Below the pieces are notes generated by a model. It saw only the letters and a program-made list of their open reading frames with translations. It made no database searches and was not told the origin of the DNA. From the NCBI GenBank assembly GCA_905197955.1, contig CAJKAR010000012.1:1-64000 (forward strand): DNA of 64,000 nucleotides. The letters are read 5' to 3'. Positions 26,395 through 34,020 of the stretch are shown here, piece by piece. Positions within the stretch are counted from its first letter, which is position 1. Every line of letters starts with the position of its first letter. This DNA is from an uncultured Lentisphaeria bacterium. Its GTDB lineage: Bacteria; Verrucomicrobiota; Lentisphaeria; Victivallales; UBA1829. The position numbers were made by a program, and so were the translations under genes.

Positions 26395-27192
26395 TCAGTA
26401 AATATCGCTGGCTTTGCTGATGGCGCTGTCAAACGGCTGAGAGGTATAGTTGGCTTTGGTGGAGACCTTCATTTTCGGGCCGCCCTGCCAGATGCTTTTC
26501 GCCGCCACATGACCATCTGCATAAAGGAACGTGCCGGAATTCGTGTGGTTCGGACCGATCTCATAAGAGTGTATCAGCCACGAATAGCATGTGTTGAAGA
26601 AAAAGCCCATGTAGGACTCCTTGAAATGAGTTCCGCTGGAATTGAGATTCCGGTAATCGGTTTCCGCCACGAGATAGTGGCTGGAGATGTTCCGGATGGA
26701 GGAGATGCGTTTGGGATTCGAATCTTCGCGCGTTGCAACAAACGCCATCCATGGAACGACGATTCCGTAGCTGAGACGGTTCCAGCCGCGGTTGCTCAGT
26801 ACCGTCTTATCCTGCGGACAGGTGAAGGTTTTGCATTTCTGATAGAGCGTCCAGTAGCTCGTTCTGTCGGCGATTTTATAGAGATAGCTTCCCCACAGCA
26901 TGTCCCAGCTGTTTCCCCGGTAATCCGTATTCGTGAAATCGGTGTGGACGTAGGTGTTGTTTTTTGCCGGGAGCGGAGCTGTGACAAAACCGTCGCTGTC
27001 CGTGAGATATTGTCCCATTCCCAGTCCCTGCTGTTTCAGATTGTTGAGACAGCTGATCTGCGCCGCTTTCTCCCGCGCGGAGTTCAGTGCCGGAAGAAGA
27101 AGTCCGGCAAGAATTGCAATAATTGCAATTACTACTAAAAGTTCTATCAATGTGAAAGGTCTTTCATGAGAAATCTTCTTTTCCCGCATCAT
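26395..27192 (-). CDS. H-X9-DG pseudopilin-like protein
   Basis: A 265-residue protein with the prepilin motif R-P-F-T-L-I-E-L-L-V-V-I-A-I-I-A-I-L-A-G-L and a C-terminal H-T-N-S-G-T-F-L-Y-A-D-G-H, an exact H-x9-D-G. The reading frame extends to an ATG at 27216 that overlaps the GntR stop (ATGA). ATG 27192 with AAGGGA 8 bases upstream may be the real start. Either way it directly follows the regulator, as in the 15.0-16.7 kb locus. Its role is unknown. Confidence 0.87.
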   Translation of the reverse strand: MMREKKISHERPFTLIELLVVIAIIAILAGLLLPALNSAREKAAQISCLNNLKQQGLGMGQYLTDSDGFVTAPLPAKNNTYVHTDFTNTDYRGNSWDMLWGSYLYKIADRTSYWTLYQKCKTFTCPQDKTVLSNRGWNRLSYGIVVPWMAFVATREDSNPKRISSIRNISSHYLVAETDYRNLNSSGTHFKESYMGFFFNTCYSWLIHSYEIGPNHTNSGTFLYADGHVAAKSIWQGGPKMKVSTKANYTSQPFDSAISKASDIY

Positions 27193-27212
27193 AATTTTTT
27201 CCCTTCTGTGAG

Positions 27213-28241
27213 TCATACTGTTGTTTTTGTATAATGAAAGTCGAAAACGACGTGTTCCGGGGGCAGAGAGGGATCGGCAAGGCGTTTTTTCACCTGTTTC
27301 ACCGTCTCCTTTCCGAATTCTTCAAACGGAAACGTGAAGAGCATAATCGGTTCCGGCATAGTTTCCGGTTTGAACATGAACGAGACCATCCGACACTCCT
27401 CATGAAGATCAATTCCGTATTTTCGGAGAAGAGCTGCAGCGGCGTCAAAATTTTCGAGACTCGGGGCAACCGCCTGGGGACGGTAGCCGCTTTTCAGAAG
27501 CGATTCCAGTTTATCGATTTTCTGCAGGAAAAAATGATTTTCCGGAATGTTCACTCCGGCTTCTGCGAAGAGATCCCGGCAGCCGCGGAAAGTCGTGTCA
27601 TGATAGCGCTGGTTCTGAAGAAAGATGACCTCTTTGCGTCCTTCCGCCAGCAGCGCTTCTCCGAGTACACGGCCCTTCCGGTAGCGGTCCAGTTCGATAC
27701 AGGTCAGTCCGGGCAGGGTGGTGTCCACAACGACCACGGGACGGTACTGCTGAATCTTCTGGAGAAGAGGAAGCTGTTTTTTCTGCGGAGAAAGACAGAC
27801 CAGCGCATCGCAGCGGATGCTCCGCAGTTCCTCGAACAGATCATTTTCCCGTTCGGAGAAAAGACGGACCTCCTGAATGGCGGTCGGCATTTTTGCCAGT
27901 TCCATTGAGACATGGCATTTCAGGGTGAGGCTGTAAAACGGTTCATAAATAATTTTCCCGTCGCCGTCGAGAATTCCGATCAGGGGCGCCTGAAACTGCT
28001 CTCCCCATTTTCCCGGAACCGTAAACGTGCCGATTCCGTGCCGGCTGGTGAGAAATCCCTCCTTCAGCAGCTGTTTCAGTTCCAGCTGCGCGGTGCTGCG
28101 GGCGATTCCGAGCTCTTCCGCCAGCTCCTTGTTGGAGGGCAGACGAACCGATTCTCCTCCGCACTGATAGATCAGGTCCATAACATACCGCCGGACCTGC
28201 ATTCGCGCGCTGTCCCGTTTTCTGCTGTTCGCCGAAATCAT
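27213..28241 (-). CDS. GntR-type regulator with LacI-like ligand-binding domain
   Basis: A 342-residue regulator: a winged helix at about 15-75 (R-L-P-S-N-K-E-L-A-E-E-L-G-I-A-R-S-T-A-Q-L-E-L) and a periplasmic-binding-like C-terminal domain (P-L-I-G-I-L-D-G-D-G-K, D-A-L-V-C-L-S-P, then K-E-V-I-F-L-Q-N-Q-R). The ribosome binding site is weak. It leads a four-gene operon (regulator, pseudopilin, Asp-box protein, NPCBM protein) and probably autoregulates through the AATCGGGC repeats downstream of its promoter. Confidence 0.9.
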   Translation of the reverse strand: MISANSRKRDSARMQVRRYVMDLIYQCGGESVRLPSNKELAEELGIARSTAQLELKQLLKEGFLTSRHGIGTFTVPGKWGEQFQAPLIGILDGDGKIIYEPFYSLTLKCHVSMELAKMPTAIQEVRLFSERENDLFEELRSIRCDALVCLSPQKKQLPLLQKIQQYRPVVVVDTTLPGLTCIELDRYRKGRVLGEALLAEGRKEVIFLQNQRYHDTTFRGCRDLFAEAGVNIPENHFFLQKIDKLESLLKSGYRPQAVAPSLENFDAAAALLRKYGIDLHEECRMVSFMFKPETMPEPIMLFTFPFEEFGKETVKQVKKRLADPSLPPEHVVFDFHYTKTTV

Positions 28242-28280
28242 GATTTTTTCTGCCGTTTTCTGCTATCTGTTTTTTTTGTA

Positions 28281-28300
28281 AATCGGGCCACCAATCGGGC
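28281..28300. promoter_or_regulatory. Direct AATCGGGC repeats, likely GntR operator
   Basis: AATCGGGC occurs at 28281-28288 and 28293-28300 (12-bp period), just downstream of the GntR promoter, mirroring the paired sites before the GntR gene at 16.7 kb. Confidence 0.4.
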
Positions 28301-28309
28301 TTCTTTCTA

Positions 28310-28338
28310 ATTATACAATAAAAGGAGGAAAATGTCAA
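28310..28338 (-). promoter_or_regulatory. Consensus promoter of the GntR operon
   Basis: Minus strand: TTGACA (28338-28333), 17-base spacer, TATAAT (28315-28310). This is a perfect sigma-70 consensus, with TTG immediately before the -10. Confidence 0.75.
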
Positions 28339-28470
28339 GGGGGGGAAAGGAGTTTTCGGGAAAAAAATCGGGAAGTTCCGGGGATCTGCCTGTGAAAAAA
28401 ATCACGGGATGAGTTTTCCGGAATGTCAATCCCCTTTTCTGAAAAAAATGGAAAAAAATTTTAAAGAATA

Positions 28471-28486
28471 ACACAATCTGTTGTGG
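28471..28486. promoter_or_regulatory. NrdR box 1 upstream of nrdD
   Basis: ACACAATCTGTTGTGG matches the NrdR box (ACACAATATATTGTGT) at 13 of 16 positions. NrdR is the ATP/dATP-sensing repressor of ribonucleotide reductase genes. Confidence 0.65.
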
Positions 28487-28500
28487 TTTTTTGTTTGAAA

Positions 28501-28516
28501 TATCTATATAATGTGT
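28501..28516. promoter_or_regulatory. NrdR box 2 and nrdD -10 element
   Basis: TATCTATATAATGTGT matches the NrdR box at 11 of 16 positions and starts exactly 30 bp after box 1, close to the three-turn spacing usual for NrdR box pairs. It contains TATAAT (28507-28512), the probable nrdD -10, so repressor binding would block the promoter. Confidence 0.6.
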
Positions 28517-28611
28517 TAGAGTAAGATTTGTCGGACGACTGGATACGCTGGAACAAACGGTCGTTTCCTATTCTGTTTTAATATGTTTTTCTAGAGAAGA
28601 AAGTGGGGAAA

Positions 28612-30585
28612 ATGGATATCGCAACCCAGATCCGGAAAATGAAGAAACGCGACGGCAGAATCGTCGAGTTTGAGCCGGAACGGATTGCCATCGCCGCGGG
28701 ACGGGCGCTGAAAGCCGCGGGGACTGGCAGTGACAAGATCGCCAGGAATATCGCAAAGGAGGTCGTACAGGAACTGAAGATCCGCGGATTCGATTCGGAA
28801 GAGTCTGTTCCAGATGTCGAACTGATTCAGGACCTCGTGGAGCACGCATTCATCAAAAAGGGACTTTCCAAGGCGGCGAAACTTTACATTCTTTACCGCT
28901 CCCAGCACCAGAAGATGCGCGAGGCAAGGCATCTGATGATGGATGTGCAGGATCTGGTTTCCAGCTACATCGGTCAGGAGGACTGGAGAGTCAATGAGAA
29001 TTCCAATTCGGGATATTCGTATGCCAGTCTGCTGAATCACGTTTCCGGAGCGGTGGTCGCCAACTACACGCTTGCGAACATCTATCCGAAAGAGATTGCG
29101 GATGCGCATAGCAATGGGGATTTTCATCTGCATGATCTTTCCTGCGGAATCGTCGGCTACTGTGCCGGCTGGAGTTTGCGTGAGCTTCTCGAACGCGGAT
29201 TTCAGGGCAGCGGCGGTCGTGCCAGTGCGGCGCCGGCAAAGCATTTTGACACGGCTCTCGGACAGATCGTCAACTTTCTTTCCACGCTTCAGACCGAATG
29301 GGCAGGCGCGCAGGCGTTCAGTTCGTTCGATACCTTTCTTGCTCCGTTCGTCCGGCGCGACGGACTGAATTACAAGCAGGTCAAACAGGCGATTCAGCAG
29401 TTCGTGTTCGGACTGAACATCGCCAGTCGCTGGGGGCAGACTCCGTTTACAAATCTGACGTTTGACTGGGTGGTGCCCGACGATCTCAAGGATCATCCGG
29501 TGATTATCGGGGGCAAGCTGCTGGAGGGCGATCATTACGGAGACTATCAGGCGGAGATGGATCTGATCAACAAGGCATTCCTTGAGGTTATGTCCGAGGG
29601 CGACCGCGACGGGCGCATCTTCACTTTCCCGATCCCGACCTACAACATCACAAAGGATTTCAACTGGGATACCGAAAATGCCAGGCTCCTGTTCGCCGTG
29701 ACCGGAAAATATGGACTGCCCTATTTCCAGAACTTCATCAACAGCGATCTGAAACCGGGAGATGTCCGCTCCATGTGCTGCCGTCTTCAGATGGACATGC
29801 GCGAACTTCGCAACAAGACCGGCGGTCTTTTCGGTGCCGGCGAGCAGACCGGTTCCATTGGCGTTGTGACCATCAACATGCCCCGCATCGGATATATCGC
29901 GCACGATGAAAAGGAGTTTTTCGCCCGGCTTGATCAGCTTATGAATCTGGCGAAGGATTCTCTGGAAATCAAGCGCAAGGTGGTGCAGAAGCATCTGGAC
30001 GGCGACCTGCTGCCCTATACGAAGATTTATCTGAAGACGCTGGACCACCATTTCAGCACCATCGGACTGGTCGGCATGAACGAGTGCTGTCTGAACTTCC
30101 TCGGCGCCTCCATCTGTGACAAGGAAGGGCAGGAGTTCTCGGTCCGGGTTCTGAAGCTCATGGCGGAGAAGATCAAGGACTTCCAGGAGAGCACGGGACA
30201 TATCTACAATCTGGAGGCGACTCCGGCGGAAGGAACCAGTTTCCGTCTTGCGAAGATCGACCGGAAGCTCTATCCGGAGATTATCTGCGCCGGCGAGGAC
30301 AATCCGTACTATACGAACTCGACTCAGCTGCCGGTCGGTTATACGAACGATCTCTTTGAGGCTCTTGACATGCAGGAGCCTTTGCAGAAGCTCTATACCG
30401 GCGGAACAGTGTTTCATGCGTTCATCGGAGAGCGGATTGAGGATCCGGCCCTGGTGGCATCGGTGGTGAAGCGGATGGCGGAAAACTATCGGATTCCGTA
30501 TTTCACGCTGACGCCGTCGTTCAGTATTTGTCCGGTTCACGGATACATCCCCGGCGAGCACACGTCGTGCCCGCTGGAAGCATAG
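28612..30585 (+). CDS. nrdD: Anaerobic ribonucleoside-triphosphate reductase, large part (lacks the glycyl-radical loop)
   Basis: A 657-residue class III ribonucleotide reductase. An ATP-cone allosteric domain fills the first 100 residues (K-R-D-G-R-I-V-E-F). The catalytic barrel follows, with F-H-L-H-D-L-S and Y-C-A-G-W-S-L, and the M-C-C-R-L block expected to hold the thiyl cysteine. The C-terminus has S-I-C-P-V-H-G-Y-I-P-G-E-H, but the frame ends at T-S-C-P-L-E-A-stop, inside the second CPxC-type zinc pair, and contains no R-V-x-G-Y glycyl-radical site. That part is encoded separately at 30650-30808. ATG 28612 is preferred (GGGG 3 bases upstream) over a GTG at 28603. NrdR boxes precede it. 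Confidence 0.93.
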   Translation: MDIATQIRKMKKRDGRIVEFEPERIAIAAGRALKAAGTGSDKIARNIAKEVVQELKIRGFDSEESVPDVELIQDLVEHAFIKKGLSKAAKLYILYRSQHQKMREARHLMMDVQDLVSSYIGQEDWRVNENSNSGYSYASLLNHVSGAVVANYTLANIYPKEIADAHSNGDFHLHDLSCGIVGYCAGWSLRELLERGFQGSGGRASAAPAKHFDTALGQIVNFLSTLQTEWAGAQAFSSFDTFLAPFVRRDGLNYKQVKQAIQQFVFGLNIASRWGQTPFTNLTFDWVVPDDLKDHPVIIGGKLLEGDHYGDYQAEMDLINKAFLEVMSEGDRDGRIFTFPIPTYNITKDFNWDTENARLLFAVTGKYGLPYFQNFINSDLKPGDVRSMCCRLQMDMRELRNKTGGLFGAGEQTGSIGVVTINMPRIGYIAHDEKEFFARLDQLMNLAKDSLEIKRKVVQKHLDGDLLPYTKIYLKTLDHHFSTIGLVGMNECCLNFLGASICDKEGQEFSVRVLKLMAEKIKDFQESTGHIYNLEATPAEGTSFRLAKIDRKLYPEIICAGEDNPYYTNSTQLPVGYTNDLFEALDMQEPLQKLYTGGTVFHAFIGERIEDPALVASVVKRMAENYRIPYFTLTPSFSICPVHGYIPGEHTSCPLEA

Positions 30586-30591
30586 CGAAGT

Positions 30592-30609
30592 CCGGTCCCG
30601 ACGGACCGG
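30592..30609 (+). other. GC-rich hairpin between the two nrdD parts
   Basis: CCGGTCC (30592-30598), loop CGAC and GGACCGG (30603-30609) form a perfect 7-bp stem directly after the nrdD stop, with no T-run. It is unlikely to terminate strongly; processing, stability or setting the ratio of the two products is possible. Confidence 0.55.
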
Positions 30610-30649
30610 TTGAATAGATTTATTTCAAGAAAAAGGAGAAAAAGGTAAA

Positions 30650-30808
30650 ATGGCAAAGTGCGGAGAGAAGACGGAAGTGTATTCCAGAGTATGCGGTTAT
30701 TTCAGGCCTGTTTCCAACTGGAACAAGGGGAAGAAGGAGGAGTTCAAGGACCGCAGAACCTATGAAGTCGCGGGAGCTTGCCCGAAGACGGCACCGGTTC
30801 AGAAGTAA
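30650..30808 (+). CDS. Stand-alone NrdD glycyl-radical domain (52 residues)
   Basis: A 52-residue ORF starting M-A-K-C-G-E-K-T-E-V-Y-S and continuing R-V-C-G-Y-F-R-P-V-S-N-W-N-K-G-K-K-E-E-F-K-D-R. This is the normal C-terminal end of NrdD: the second zinc half-site (K-C-G) and the glycyl-radical loop with Gly15. It is in the +1 frame relative to nrdD and 64 bases past its stop. It has its own start and site (AAGGAG 30633-30638 and AAGG 30642-30645), so it looks like a deliberate separate protein rather than a simple frameshift. It would have to dock on NrdD, completing the zinc cluster, and be activated by the NrdG-type enzyme downstream. Confidence 0.87.
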   Translation: MAKCGEKTEVYSRVCGYFRPVSNWNKGKKEEFKDRRTYEVAGACPKTAPVQK

Positions 30809-30829
30809 TCTTCCGTTTTGCACGGGAAG

Positions 30830-30860
30830 GGCCGACGGCTTGTACGTCGGCCTTTTCTTT
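30830..30860 (+). terminator. Terminator after the split nrdD pair
   Basis: GGCCGACG (30830-30837) pairs with CGTCGGCC (30845-30852) and is followed by TTTTCTTT. The activase gene lies beyond it, so activase expression is uncoupled or depends on readthrough. Confidence 0.88.
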
Positions 30861-30936
30861 GACGGAATCAAGAGATTTTGATAACACACATCAAGGACTT
30901 CCGCCGGATCTCTTCCGCGCGGAACATGGAAGTATT

Positions 30937-31665
30937 ATGATTGACATACGAGGGCTTCAGACCTTCAGTCTGATTGATTATCCGGGAAAGATCAGCTGTA
31001 TTGTGTTTACGGGCGGATGCAATTTTCGTTGTCCGTTCTGCCACAATCCGTGCCTGGTGTTTGATCCGTCGAGTCAGCCGAGGGTGACGGAGCCTCAATT
31101 TTTTCATTTTCTCGAATCGCGGAAACGGCGTCTTGACGGCGTTGTGATTTCCGGCGGGGAACCGACTCTGCATGAGGATCTTCCCGATTTTGCCGCGAAG
31201 GTCCGCGGGGAGGGATTCCTTGTGAAACTCGACACGAACGGCAGTCATCCGGAGGTGCTTGAGCGGATGCTGAAGGATTCCCTCCTGAATGCGTTCGGCA
31301 TTGATTACAAGGCTCCGGCTGCGAAGTATGCCGAACTGACAAATGTGGATGATCCGGAGCTTCCTGCGCGGGTTCGCCGTTCGCTGGAGCTGGCGGTGGC
31401 ATCCGGTCTGGAACTCGATGTGCGGACCACGGTTCATCGTCGTCTGCTTTCGGCGGAGGATCTTGCGGAGATGTATCGCGAGCTGAAATCGTTCGGCGTG
31501 AAGCGCTGGGTGCTTCAGCAGTACAATCCGGTGGAGGTGATTGATGACGAACTGAGTGCCCAGCCGACTTATTCGGATCTGGAACTGATCCGGATGGCGG
31601 AAGCGCTCGGAACCGATGTCCATGTCCGCGGGTTGACCGGTCGGATTCTGAATCTGAACGTATGA
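30937..31665 (+). CDS. nrdG: Anaerobic ribonucleotide reductase activating protein (radical SAM)
   Basis: A 242-residue radical SAM enzyme with the cluster motif C-N-F-R-C-P-F-C at about residues 28-35, G-G-E-P-T in the SAM-binding segment, and the start I-R-G-L-Q-T-F-S-L-I-D-Y-P-G-K typical of the longer NrdG/PflA-like activases. It abstracts hydrogen from the NrdD glycine to form the glycyl radical; here the target glycine would be on the 52-residue protein. ATG 30937 follows GGAAG by 5 bases; the frame extends upstream, but earlier starts lie in the terminator region. Confidence 0.92.
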   Translation: MIDIRGLQTFSLIDYPGKISCIVFTGGCNFRCPFCHNPCLVFDPSSQPRVTEPQFFHFLESRKRRLDGVVISGGEPTLHEDLPDFAAKVRGEGFLVKLDTNGSHPEVLERMLKDSLLNAFGIDYKAPAAKYAELTNVDDPELPARVRRSLELAVASGLELDVRTTVHRRLLSAEDLAEMYRELKSFGVKRWVLQQYNPVEVIDDELSAQPTYSDLELIRMAEALGTDVHVRGLTGRILNLNV

Positions 31666-31807
31666 CTTGCTGCATTGCAAGCCGCCGGAGCGGAAACGGA
31701 CTTGTGTTCGGAAGTGCCGGACCGGGGGGCTTTCGGCGGAGTCGTCCGGCCGAGGGAGCCGATCGGCAGATTGACCCGTTGGCTGTGTCAAAAGATTTTT
31801 TTGGGGG

Positions 31808-32836
31808 TCAGTCGGCGATTTTCAGAGGCGCTGTCGTTTCCCGGATTACGAGTTCGACAGAAATTTGAAGATGTTCAAAGGGGCGTTCCGGCTCCCGGAT
31901 CCGTTTTAAAACGAGTTCGGCAGCGGATGCCCCGAGAATTTGCATCTTCTGCCGGATGCTGGTCAGGGGAATGGGGAGATATTCACTGAAATCCAGATCG
32001 CCGAATCCCACGACGCTGAAATCTCCGGGAATTGTTTTTCCTTCCATCTGAACCGCCTTGCAGAAATAGAGCGCAAGATAATCCGTTGTACAGAAAAAAG
32101 CCGTTGGCGCATCGGGAGCGGCAAGCACCTTCCGGATGGTTTGAATGAATTCCCGCACTCCGGTTCCGGAGGCGGGGGAGGTGGTGTCCAGTTCGAGAAG
32201 ATGGTGCTCCTCCAGAAATCCGCCGGCGGAGCGGACGGCATCACGGAATCCGAGAATCCGGTCCATGCTGATGGCGGGGAGATCCTGCACGGAGTTGAGG
32301 ACGCCGAAGTGACGATGACCAAGTTCAAGAAGATGAAGTGCGGCCTGTCTGCCGCCGTCATAATCATCGCTGAGTACGGAATCCGCCTGAAGATTTGGAC
32401 GTTTTGTCTCCAGAATCACGGTCGGGAGGCGTCTTATCTGTCTTGCGCAGAGCTCGGAAAAATCCAGTCGATCATTGCAGGCTCCGAGGATCAGTCCATC
32501 CACATGATGCTTCAGCAGACGGGAAACCGCATCGGGCGCCGGTCCTTCCATCGTGATCAGAATCGGCAGATAGTCCGCTGCAATCAAAGTGTCCTGAATG
32601 CTCTGGTTGAGTGCCTGGTACACGGAGGAGGCGAGAATACCGATACTCCGGGTGGCTCCGCCGAAAGCCGCGCGTGCAACTGCGCTCGGAGTGAATCCGA
32701 CTTTTTCCGCCAGTTCCAGCACATGTTGAACTGTGGACTTTGCCACTGTCGAAGGTGCCGTGTACACATGGGAGACGGTTGCCGGGGAAACTCCCGCCAT
32801 TTTTGCAAACTGTCTCAGCGAGATGTATTTCTGCAT
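31808..32836 (-). CDS. LacI-family transcriptional regulator
   Basis: A 342-residue LacI/GalR repressor. The helix-turn-helix is at about 5-25 (I-S-L-R-Q-F-A-K-M-A-G-V-S-P-A-T-V-S), with the hinge and periplasmic-binding-like sugar domain after it (S-I-G-I-L-A-S, H-V-D-G-L-I-L-G, then S-V-V-G-F-G-D-L-D-F). The ribosome binding site is weak. It is alone in its transcription unit, and its target is not evident from neighbours; the palindrome in its own promoter suggests autoregulation. Confidence 0.92.
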   Translation of the reverse strand: MQKYISLRQFAKMAGVSPATVSHVYTAPSTVAKSTVQHVLELAEKVGFTPSAVARAAFGGATRSIGILASSVYQALNQSIQDTLIAADYLPILITMEGPAPDAVSRLLKHHVDGLILGACNDRLDFSELCARQIRRLPTVILETKRPNLQADSVLSDDYDGGRQAALHLLELGHRHFGVLNSVQDLPAISMDRILGFRDAVRSAGGFLEEHHLLELDTTSPASGTGVREFIQTIRKVLAAPDAPTAFFCTTDYLALYFCKAVQMEGKTIPGDFSVVGFGDLDFSEYLPIPLTSIRQKMQILGASAAELVLKRIREPERPFEHLQISVELVIRETTAPLKIAD

Positions 32837-32852
32837 TTTTATTCTTGTTTTC

Positions 32853-32864
32853 TAAACATGTTTA
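32853..32864. promoter_or_regulatory. LacI-type operator palindrome
   Basis: TAAACATGTTTA is a perfect 12-bp palindrome centred between the promoter and the start codon of the LacI-family gene, where an autoregulatory operator would be expected. Confidence 0.5.
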
Positions 32865-32873
32865 TGGTGTAAA

Positions 32874-32902
32874 ATAATACAACCTTCCTCCGGATTTGTC
32901 AA
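32874..32902 (-). promoter_or_regulatory. Promoter of the LacI-family gene
   Basis: Minus strand: TTGACA (32902-32897), 17-base spacer, TATTAT (32879-32874). Confidence 0.7.
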
Positions 32903-32953
32903 GGTCGGGGACGAAAAATTCTGCATGGGGGACCGGACCTCTCTGGATGGCAT

Positions 32954-33100
32954 GCATTCCGGCGTGGAGGAGTTCAATGAGCAGACGACTCCCCGATCGA
33001 GGGTCGTGTGCTGTACATTCTTGCGTGGGGAAGTTCAATGAGCAGACGACTCCCCGATCGAGGGTCGTGTGCTGTGCATTCTTGCGTGGGAAAGTTCAAT
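32954..33100. repeat. 61-bp tandem repeat, about 2.4 copies
   Basis: A unit beginning at 32954, 33015 and 33076 repeats with a 61-bp period. It runs through GTTCAATGAGCAGACGACTC, CCCGATCGAGGG and TCGTGTGCTGT, with only a few changes near the start of each unit. The last partial copy contains the stop codon of the AraC gene (33096-33098). Each unit can fold through GAC-CC/GG-GTC. The units do not encode anything visible. Together with the LacI promoter they fill the 32837-33095 gap. Confidence 0.85.
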
Positions 33101-33998
33101 CCTGGCGGAGAGGCTGTTTTCTTCCATAGATCTTCCGATAGTGAGCCGGTGTGTAGCCGGTGAGTTTTTTGAAGCGCCGGAAAAAATAATAGGGATCGGC
33201 GCATCCGGTTTTCCGAGCGGCTTCGGGCAGGGAGATGCCGGTGGAGCAGAGCAGATCGATTGCCCGGTTGAGCCAGAGCTGATCGAGGAAATGTTTCGGG
33301 GAGGTTCCGGTCTGTTCCCGGAAGAGCTTCCGGAGATGATTTTCGCTCATATTCGCGTATTCCGCCATTTCTTCGACGGTCCACCAGCGATGGGAATTGC
33401 GGATTTCCCGCATCAGCAGATTCAGTTTTGCATGGGGCGATTCTTCTTTCGTGTTGTTTTCGAGGTTTTCGCCGTGGAGATCCACCAGCAGTTTCAGCAG
33501 GAGCGCGGTTGCCGCGAACTGTGAGGGAAGGGTGGCTTCCCGGATCAGACGGATGATCGGGAGAATGCGGCGTTCCTGTCCGAAATAGAGAATTCCGCCA
33601 CGGAGAAGACCGGTCCGGTAGAGGGTATCAGCGGCGGGACCGGAGAAACAGATGGAGTCCTCGGTGAAATCCTTGCGGAACCCGCCATAGCGGTGACGGA
33701 GGGAAGGGGGGACGAGAAGTCCATATCCCGGAGCAAAGCGGCGGACCTCTCCTCTTTCCGGATCGTAAAAAAATCCATCTCCATCGAGTAATTGAAGCAG
33801 GCAGTAGAAGCTGAAACTGCGGAGCGGTTCGGTCGGCGAGGGGGTGTCCCGGACCGGCGCCGAGGTGACATTCTCGTAAAAAACATGGATGCGCAGACCG
33901 GTTTTGTCCAGTTCCCGGGCAAATCGGACCGGAACTGGCGAATAGTTGACTTCTCCGCCGGATTCGTTTTTTACAATACAGGGAGTGGAAAAATCCAT
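33096..33998 (-). CDS. AraC-family regulator divergent from a GH20 gene
   Basis: A 300-residue regulator with an N-terminal cupin-like domain (G-Y-G-L-L-V-P-P-S-L-R-H-R-Y) and a C-terminal double helix-turn-helix (M-A-E-Y-A-N-M-S-E-N-H-L-R-K-L-F-R, then L-P-E-A-A-R-K-T-G-C-A-D-P-Y-Y-F-F-R-R-F). ATG 33998 follows GGAAG by 6 bases; the frame upstream crosses the promoter. It is divergent from the hexosaminidase by 65 bases and probably controls it. Confidence 0.88.
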   Translation of the reverse strand: MDFSTPCIVKNESGGEVNYSPVPVRFARELDKTGLRIHVFYENVTSAPVRDTPSPTEPLRSFSFYCLLQLLDGDGFFYDPERGEVRRFAPGYGLLVPPSLRHRYGGFRKDFTEDSICFSGPAADTLYRTGLLRGGILYFGQERRILPIIRLIREATLPSQFAATALLLKLLVDLHGENLENNTKEESPHAKLNLLMREIRNSHRWWTVEEMAEYANMSENHLRKLFREQTGTSPKHFLDQLWLNRAIDLLCSTGISLPEAARKTGCADPYYFFRRFKKLTGYTPAHYRKIYGRKQPLRQD

Positions 33999-34020
33999 TT
34001 TTTCTTCCTTTTTTTCTTTT

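Larger units (their letters stand above)
28242..28611. other. 370-base divergent gap between GntR and nrdD
   Basis: The gap holds the GntR promoter and operator repeats on the minus-strand side, the NrdR-like boxes and promoter on the nrdD side, and a weak CCTGTGA/TCACGGG hairpin (28389-28408). No gene or RNA gene was recognised. Confidence 0.6.

Noticed and set aside
28591..30561. 656-codon minus-strand ORF opposite nrdD
   Set aside because: nrdD is unambiguous on the plus strand; the antisense frame has no family features.
30583..30808. Programmed frameshift or stop readthrough joining the two nrdD parts
   Set aside because: The parts are 64 bases apart in different frames, several stops lie between them, and the small ORF has its own start and ribosome binding site.
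30650..30808. nrdD fragment as a decayed pseudogene
   Set aside because: The fragment keeps every expected residue of the radical loop, is in a clean frame with a start site, and is closed by a terminator.
32954..33100. CRISPR array
   Set aside because: The units abut with no unique spacers and are 61 bp long; no cas genes are present.
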